Source: Acetobacteraceae bacterium
GTDB taxonomy: Bacteria > Pseudomonadota > Alphaproteobacteria > Acetobacterales > Acetobacteraceae
Direction of reading: 5' to 3'
DNA: 7,635 nt
NCBI GenBank assembly: GCA_030039695.1
Contig: JASHVB010000909.1
Span: forward strand, 1 to 7,635
Part shown: positions 3,101 through 7,635 of the stretch, one piece after another
Layout of the letters: every line of letters begins with the position of its first letter
Position numbering within the stretch: the first letter of the stretch is position 1
Notes under the pieces: model-generated
What the model was told of the DNA's origin: nothing
Databases searched by the model: none
What the model saw: the letters and a program-made list of their open reading frames with translations, nothing else
Program-made: the position numbers and the translations under genes

Positions 3101-6066
3101 GCCGTCACCTCCTGGAGTGCTGGCAGGCTGCGTCGTCTGAGCTCTGCCTGCGCCTGCAACACGTTGGCGTAATCGCGCATGCTTTTCGCGGGATTGTCGT
3201 CTGAATCCAGCGGCTCATAGTCCCTGAGCCCGTCAATGAGCTCGTCCAGGGCCGCGCGTGCGGCCTTTACCGCCTTCTCGTCGATTGGCGTGGCAAGCGC
3301 CGCTGGCATCAGCTTCTCCATCCGCACGAGCAGCTGGGTGATCAAGATCGCACTCTGCCCCTGCAAGCCTGCGTCGGTTTCCTCTGCGGCCTTAAGGAAC
3401 TTCATCCAGTTGCGCGATGTCAGCATCGGCTTTCCCGGCCACCAGTCGGGCGACTCCGGCACCGTGCGCAGCACCACCGGGTCCTCAGTGAACATCGTTT
3501 CCATGTACTCGACCACGGCCTGCGCATTGGTGTCTTTATCGGATAGCACGGCGTCGGAGAGGCCGATCTTGCGCATGGCGTCGCGTGCCAGCGGATCACG
3601 GGCTGTCACCGCAGCCCAGGCAAGCGCATATTTCGCCAGCGTGGCGTTCGAACGGAGCGCTTGCCGCACCTTCTTGCGGTCTTCCGGGTCCAGCATTGCC
3701 GCCTGGTAATCCGCCCACGCCTGTTTCAACTCCTGAGCGTTGTAGAACTTGGTCACGAGCTTGGCGGTCTCGCCAACTGCCTTCGTGCCACCAGCGATTG
3801 AGGTGCCCAGCGGCGCCGCGATGCCGGTCGCCTTCAGCGCCGCGCCAATCGTCTCGACGGCCTTGATCGCGCCGTTGATCCAGTCGGCGTTGCGGTACTT
3901 CTTTTCGAGTCCGGCACGGTGGAACTCGGCGGCGACCAGGGCGGAGGCGCCCGCATTGCGGCTGTCCGCCATACTCTCCTCCCACTTTGCCAGCTCCGTC
4001 ATGTGGTTGATCGCGGAATAGATGTTGGTCGCGCACTCCTTGAAGCTGGCCGCCGGCGTGACAACGCTGCCGGCCGGGTTCAGTGTCTCGAACATCGCCT
4101 TGCCGACCGCGAGCGACACGCTCGCCAGCGTGTCGGCGAGCTTGAGGTAGGCCTTGTCCTTCTTCAGCTTCTCGATCAGCGGTGCAAGCTTTGACACCGC
4201 AAGCCGGGCCTGCTGTACCGCATTGTCGGTCTCGTTCACTGCGGCGGCGAAGTCGTTGCCGAGCAGCCGCGCGAATTCCTCGGCATCCTTCTGCATTGCC
4301 TCCAGGCGCGCCTTCGCCTCGACATCGGTGATCAGCGCAACTTCGGGCGTCATCGCGCTTCTGGCCTCGCTCAGTTGGGCGAGGATCGCCTTTTCCTTGT
4401 CCGGGCGCTCCTCGTCAGCCTCGTCGTCACCGTTGTCGCCATCGTCGTCATCCTCATCTTCATCATCGTCATCTTCACCTTTCGGCTTGGAGCTCCCCTC
4501 CTCTGTCTTTGCCTTAACCTCGGCGGCTCCCTTGCGAATCTCCTCACGGAGCTTGTCGAGATCCTTGATCGCCTTGACGGCCTCCTGCAGCAGTGTGTTG
4601 ATCTCGCCTGCGATTCCGCCCGGGTCCTGACCCTTCGCGGCCGAGCAGAGCAGTGCCTGCCATTTCGTCGCTACTTGCCGGCTGACTTGGACGGCGAGCG
4701 TGACCTGCGTGGAATTCATCACCTGGTCGAGGTCGTCCTTCACCTTCGCCGCCGAAAGGCAGGCGCCCGTGAGCTGCTCGATCTGGAGCTGCGCGGCCTT
4801 GACCCTGGAATCGAGCTCATCGGTGATCTGTTTGAGTTCTCGTTCGCGGCGAAGCCGGTCTTCGGTTTCGATGCCGCTTTTGATTTCACCTGCAACGAAG
4901 TCGCCGGCTTCCTTGGCGAAATCCGTGATCGCCTTGACCACGTCGGTTTCACCCTTGCCAATGGCGTCATACATCTTCTTTGTTGCACCCAGCGTCTTGA
5001 TGGAACCTTTTACGCGGCTGGCCAGTGTTTTGTAGCTGTCGTCGTCGTAGTAGTGGCCAACCGTTTCAAGGCTACCGGCGAGTGCGTCGGCAAAGGATGC
5101 AATTGCCTCGTCCGGTTTCTTCTGCACCATATTGTAACCAAACTTACCGCCGTGCACCGCGCTTTCGAACGCCTTCTCCAACAGCTTCTGTGTAGGCTCC
5201 GCCAGCCCCGCGGCCCCAATCGCCAGTTTCACGCCCTTCTGCGCACCCTCCAGCATGGTCCCAGCATCACTGCTCAGCGCCCCCTGTGCGACCGTTAGGA
5301 TTGCGCCGCTCGCAGCGATCACCTCGATACCATTCTTGATCGTGTCCCGGCTGACGCCGTGGATCTCCTTCGGAAAAGACTCGAGTTCGAGTGCCCCCTT
5401 GGCCATCTTCGCTACCGAGGTGAGAATTTCCGCGCCTAGACCGAGATCGTCGGCGGTTCCACTGGTACTGCCTCCTGACTCCTTGAATGCCTCCAACCGC
5501 TGATTGTACTCCTCCTGCGCGGCTGCGAACGTTTTCGCTACGATGCTGTGCTTCTTCTTCACCAGGTTCTCCGGGAACAGGCCGGCGCGCACCAGCGGTG
5601 TCCAGATCTCGTCGGCGATCTCGTCCTCGGTGAACAGCGGATCATCCGTCTTGGCGTCTGAAAGCGTTCCGTCAGGATTGGCGTAGGCGTCGCGCAGTGT
5701 CGCTTCCTGCGTGTTGAGCACCCGCACCAGCTCGCCAATCTCGAGCAGTACTTTCGCATCCTTGATACGCGAATCGCCACTCACGTCATGGCGGGTATCG
5801 ATTTCCTCGTCAGGATTCAGCCCGCCGGTAAGTAGCTTCTGTGATTTGCCCTTGCTGTCGAGCAGTTCGAATGCTTGCATGGCTTGGGCGAGCTTGTCCT
5901 TGATCTTGTCGATCTCGGTCAGCACCCCGTTGAGCACCTGCTGACGCGTCTTCAGCCGCGTACCGGCGGCATCCGATTTCTTCGCGACGTCGCCTTTGCC
6001 GCCGCCGGACGGCTTAATCAGCCCTTCTAGCCAGTTTGATTGCTCGACTGTCAACGTGCCGGACAT
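3097..6066 (-). CDS. Uncharacterised large helical protein with acidic tract, 989 aa
   Basis: I cannot assign a named family. The protein is Ala/Lys/Glu-rich, mostly helical and lacks a signal peptide. In order: a charged N-terminal helical region (1-200) with a Gly-rich turn (21-25); an Ala/Gly-rich hydrophobic stretch (245-290); coiled-coil-like helices (401-435 and 493-520); a highly acidic tract (531-553); another long charged helix (580-640); a second hydrophobic part (644-670); and a compact C-terminal part (725-870) with a second Gly/Ala-rich segment (740-765), then TLAKYALAWAAV (809-820), DPLARDAMRKIGL (824-836), VVEYMETMF (851-859) and DWWPG (874-878). Three cysteines (436, 474, 678). 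ATG at 6066 has AGGGGA 6 bases upstream. It follows its upstream gene after 29 bases and overlaps the next by 4. The hydrophobic hairpin-like segments would allow a membrane-inserting or toxin-like role, but a scaffold fits too. Confidence 0.9.
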   Translation of the reverse strand: MSGTLTVEQSNWLEGLIKPSGGGKGDVAKKSDAAGTRLKTRQQVLNGVLTEIDKIKDKLAQAMQAFELLDSKGKSQKLLTGGLNPDEEIDTRHDVSGDSRIKDAKVLLEIGELVRVLNTQEATLRDAYANPDGTLSDAKTDDPLFTEDEIADEIWTPLVRAGLFPENLVKKKHSIVAKTFAAAQEEYNQRLEAFKESGGSTSGTADDLGLGAEILTSVAKMAKGALELESFPKEIHGVSRDTIKNGIEVIAASGAILTVAQGALSSDAGTMLEGAQKGVKLAIGAAGLAEPTQKLLEKAFESAVHGGKFGYNMVQKKPDEAIASFADALAGSLETVGHYYDDDSYKTLASRVKGSIKTLGATKKMYDAIGKGETDVVKAITDFAKEAGDFVAGEIKSGIETEDRLRRERELKQITDELDSRVKAAQLQIEQLTGACLSAAKVKDDLDQVMNSTQVTLAVQVSRQVATKWQALLCSAAKGQDPGGIAGEINTLLQEAVKAIKDLDKLREEIRKGAAEVKAKTEEGSSKPKGEDDDDEDEDDDDGDNGDDEADEERPDKEKAILAQLSEARSAMTPEVALITDVEAKARLEAMQKDAEEFARLLGNDFAAAVNETDNAVQQARLAVSKLAPLIEKLKKDKAYLKLADTLASVSLAVGKAMFETLNPAGSVVTPAASFKECATNIYSAINHMTELAKWEESMADSRNAGASALVAAEFHRAGLEKKYRNADWINGAIKAVETIGAALKATGIAAPLGTSIAGGTKAVGETAKLVTKFYNAQELKQAWADYQAAMLDPEDRKKVRQALRSNATLAKYALAWAAVTARDPLARDAMRKIGLSDAVLSDKDTNAQAVVEYMETMFTEDPVVLRTVPESPDWWPGKPMLTSRNWMKFLKAAEETDAGLQGQSAILITQLLVRMEKLMPAALATPIDEKAVKAARAALDELIDGLRDYEPLDSDDNPAKSMRDYANVLQAQAELRRRSLPALQEVTA
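3105..3113 (-). promoter_or_regulatory. Strong ribosome binding site inside the end of the 989-aa gene
   Basis: On the minus strand AGGAGGTGA, fully complementary to the 16S rRNA 3' end, precedes the ATG at 3100. Counted from AGGAGG the spacing is 7 bases. It lies within the last codons of the upstream gene (encoding QEVTA), a layout typical of translational coupling. Confidence 0.85.
4408..4476 (-). other. Acidic D/E tract in the 989-aa protein
   Basis: Residues 531-553 contain 19 Asp or Glu out of 23. The codons are a mix of GAT, GAC, GAA and GAG, so this is not a plain triplet repeat, and the acidity is likely kept at protein level. It sits between two Lys/Glu-rich helices and probably forms a flexible, negatively charged linker. 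Read antisense, the same DNA gives a false Val/Ile-rich membrane helix. Confidence 0.9.
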
Positions 6067-6072
6067 GGTCCA

Positions 6073-6078
6073 TCCCCT
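6073..6078 (-). promoter_or_regulatory. Ribosome binding site of the 989-aa gene
   Basis: AGGGGA on the minus strand lies 6 bases before the ATG at 6066, within the 29-base spacer after the upstream gene. It supports this start; the ATG 7 bases further upstream is out of frame. Confidence 0.7.
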
Positions 6079-6095
6079 GGCTTACAGCGTGCCCC

Positions 6096-7635
6096 TCAGA
6101 GGGCGACGCGCGTGAATTCGAGTTCGACACGATCGAGGAAGCGGAACAGCTGGCCGAACACGCTGATGCCGAACGGGTTGCGCTGGAGATGCAGGAACAA
6201 GGGATCCTTGAAGAGCTGGTCCTGGTATTGCCGCACGAGCCGTAGCGCTTCCTCACGCGCGGCCCGCCGCTGATCGCGCATGGCGCCGGTCCGGTCCGGC
6301 TGACCGAGCGCCGCCGCGGCCTTGGTGAAGGCCTCACGCGCGAAACGGCGTTTCGTCTCTTCCACCAGCCTGCTGAGTTCGTGCAGGCTGCCGCTGAATG
6401 ACGAGCCGGTCGCGGCGGTGCTTATGGCACTGAGCAGGTTGGTCAGATTGGTATTGGCCAGGTCGAGCACTTTGTCCCATTCAGCGGGGATCTTGGCGAT
6501 ATCGCGCGTGATCGCGGCATCGAAGTTCGGCGTACCGCGGACCGTCTCCAGGCGCTTCTCTATGTCCGCGAGCTGAGCGCGCGCGACCTCCGGATCGCGC
6601 GCGATCTGATCGGGAAGGGCGGCCAGTTGCTGCATCAGGAGCTTCAATTCGCCCACGTTGCCTTTGGCGTTGGCAACGAGGGTCTCGTAACCCTTCGCTT
6701 TGTTGTTCAATTGCTGCCACGCGGTCGTGACCTGACGGGCCGCTTCCGCCCGTTTCGTGCCGGTCTCCGCGTCCTTCGAGACAGCAGCGCCGTCTTTCAG
6801 CGCGCGCCCATCCCATACCAGTGCCAGCCCATCGGTGACTTTCTGTTGGGTGTCGATCCAGGCCTGCTTGTGCGCGGCGAAGACGTCGCTCGCTACGATC
6901 TGCGTCAGCAGGGGACCCAGCGCATCGAGCCCGGCTTTGATGTCGCCTTTGCTCGGATCGGGCTGCGTGCCGCCGAATTTCGACGCCGGCGCCTTGCGAA
7001 CTGCCTGAGCGAACGCGTTATAGGTCCCGCTGAGTGTACGGAGCTCAACGGTCGCAGTCTGCCGCCACTGCTTTAGCTCGTTGCCAAATGCGGTCTGGTC
7101 GTCCAGATCCTTCTTGAGTGCTTCGACGGCCGCCTTGAATTCGGCCGTGCCAAGTCCATTACGCGGCTTCTTCAGCCCTTCCAGTTGCGATGTAAGCGAC
7201 TCGAGGTCGTTAGCTGGAACGAGCTTGAGATCGGCATTGTCCAAGCCAGCCTCTATCTGCTGCAGCGTCTTCGCAAGCGTGGCGAACAAGCTGGTATTGG
7301 CGGTAAATTCGTGCAGCAGCTCCGTCACCTCGGTGATGATGCCACGCGCCGGCTCAGCGGCTTCCAGGTTGCCGCTGCAGTCTAGAAAGTTATCCGCCTC
7401 GTCCAGACTGCCCTTGATCGATTCCAACAGAGCAGTGGCCAATTTCGCATTGGGAACCTTCTGGGCTTGCCTGAACTGGTTGCGTAGGTCCTCCACCTGC
7501 TGTTTCAGTCGCTCGATTTCCGGTTCCGTACTGGCTGTGTGGTCGTTGCATGCCTTGTCGATCTGTTCGATGAGTTTAGGCAGCAGCGTTTTGGCGGCAG
7601 TCTCGAAGGCGCGGCTCTTCTCGGCTTCGGCGACC
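6096..7635 (-). CDS. Uncharacterised large helical protein, C-terminal 512 aa (start outside window)
   Basis: The frame is open from the right edge of the window to the stop at 6096-6098. A GTG at 7496 is the first possible start inside one shorter reading, but it has no ribosome site and the 46 codons before it continue the same charged helical pattern, so I treat the gene as 5'-truncated by the window. No family is recognised. The visible part is a string of amphipathic helices of 30-50 residues separated by Pro/Gly turns (for example 19, 38, 157-162, 216-228, 341, 366-370), with coiled-coil character around 36-60, 97-135 and 286-365. Cys only at 29 and 86; no membrane segment. The last 50 residues carry the tail pattern shared with the 177-aa protein. 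It is first of three visible genes in one operon. Confidence 0.88.
   Translation of the reverse strand, partial: VAEAEKSRAFETAAKTLLPKLIEQIDKACNDHTASTEPEIERLKQQVEDLRNQFRQAQKVPNAKLATALLESIKGSLDEADNFLDCSGNLEAAEPARGIITEVTELLHEFTANTSLFATLAKTLQQIEAGLDNADLKLVPANDLESLTSQLEGLKKPRNGLGTAEFKAAVEALKKDLDDQTAFGNELKQWRQTATVELRTLSGTYNAFAQAVRKAPASKFGGTQPDPSKGDIKAGLDALGPLLTQIVASDVFAAHKQAWIDTQQKVTDGLALVWDGRALKDGAAVSKDAETGTKRAEAARQVTTAWQQLNNKAKGYETLVANAKGNVGELKLLMQQLAALPDQIARDPEVARAQLADIEKRLETVRGTPNFDAAITRDIAKIPAEWDKVLDLANTNLTNLLSAISTAATGSSFSGSLHELSRLVEETKRRFAREAFTKAAAALGQPDRTGAMRDQRRAAREEALRLVRQYQDQLFKDPLFLHLQRNPFGISVFGQLFRFLDRVELEFTRVAL
6099..6227 (-). other. Shared C-terminal module, copy in the large upstream protein
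   Basis: The last 43 residues follow Y-x7-P-x7-N-x-F, then ISVF, and end in a Leu/Phe-rich helix (FGQLFRFLDRVELEF). The block DPLFLHLQRNPFGISVF aligns without gaps up to the Phe with the 177-aa protein, and the preceding helices (EALRLVRQY and AQEIIDEY) also align. Confidence 0.6.

Noticed and set aside
4408..4476. Simple triplet microsatellite
   Set aside because: Codons alternate among GAT, GAC, GAA, GAG and a few others, so it is a protein-level acidic tract, not a pure DNA repeat.
4375..5298. A 307-codon plus-strand frame with a strong Val/Ile-rich membrane-like stretch
   Set aside because: It is antisense to the 989-aa gene. The hydrophobic stretch is simply the complement of the Asp/Glu codons of the acidic tract, and no ribosome site or family signature is present.
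5980..6010. Gly-rich SGGGKGD (residues 20-26 of the 989-aa protein) as an ATP-binding P-loop
   Set aside because: The Lys is followed by Gly-Asp instead of Ser/Thr, the spacing is wrong, and no Walker B or other NTPase motif follows.

Overview
The window comes from a GC-rich proteobacterium. The glyoxalase II sequence (THHHADH, TPGHTRG, a GDTLFSLGCGR-type block, CGHEYT, NPFLR near the end) reads most like alphaproteobacterial GloB proteins, so an alphaproteobacterium is my best guess. This is inferred from sequence style, not from a search. Almost all coding is on the minus strand.

Left part (1-2228): ordinary housekeeping and accessory metabolism. A 54-residue single-span membrane protein (132-296, plus strand) converges on a DUF427-family gene (311-592, minus). 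A roughly 300-base non-coding gap follows, then a minus-strand pair: gloB (1497-2228) upstream and a YibF-like glutathione S-transferase (893-1489) 7 bases downstream of it. This pair is a plausible glutathione-linked detoxification operon.

Middle (2229-2566): about 340 bases without an intact gene. A short minus-strand fragment contains a motif typical of the tail of some tyrosine recombinases (RYLGIEV). This hints that the boundary between the metabolic genes and the locus to the right may once have been a mobile-element junction. The evidence is thin.

Right part (2567-7635): a tightly packed minus-strand operon of three proteins I cannot assign to a named family. In transcription order they are a large helical protein whose start lies beyond the window (512 residues visible), a 989-residue helical protein with an acidic D/E tract and several Ala/Gly-rich hydrophobic segments, and a 177-residue helical protein. 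The last two genes overlap by 4 bases (ATGA), and a near-perfect Shine-Dalgarno sequence sits inside the end of the long gene. None of the complete proteins has a signal peptide, a classic transmembrane helix or a recognised enzymatic motif.

The first and third proteins end with the same C-terminal pattern (Y-x7-P-x7-N-x-F, then I/V-S/T-V-F), with identical spacing up to the Phe. They therefore share a module although their lengths differ greatly. This shared tail, the tight coupling and the odd architecture of the central protein make the three-gene operon the candidate undescribed system in this window.
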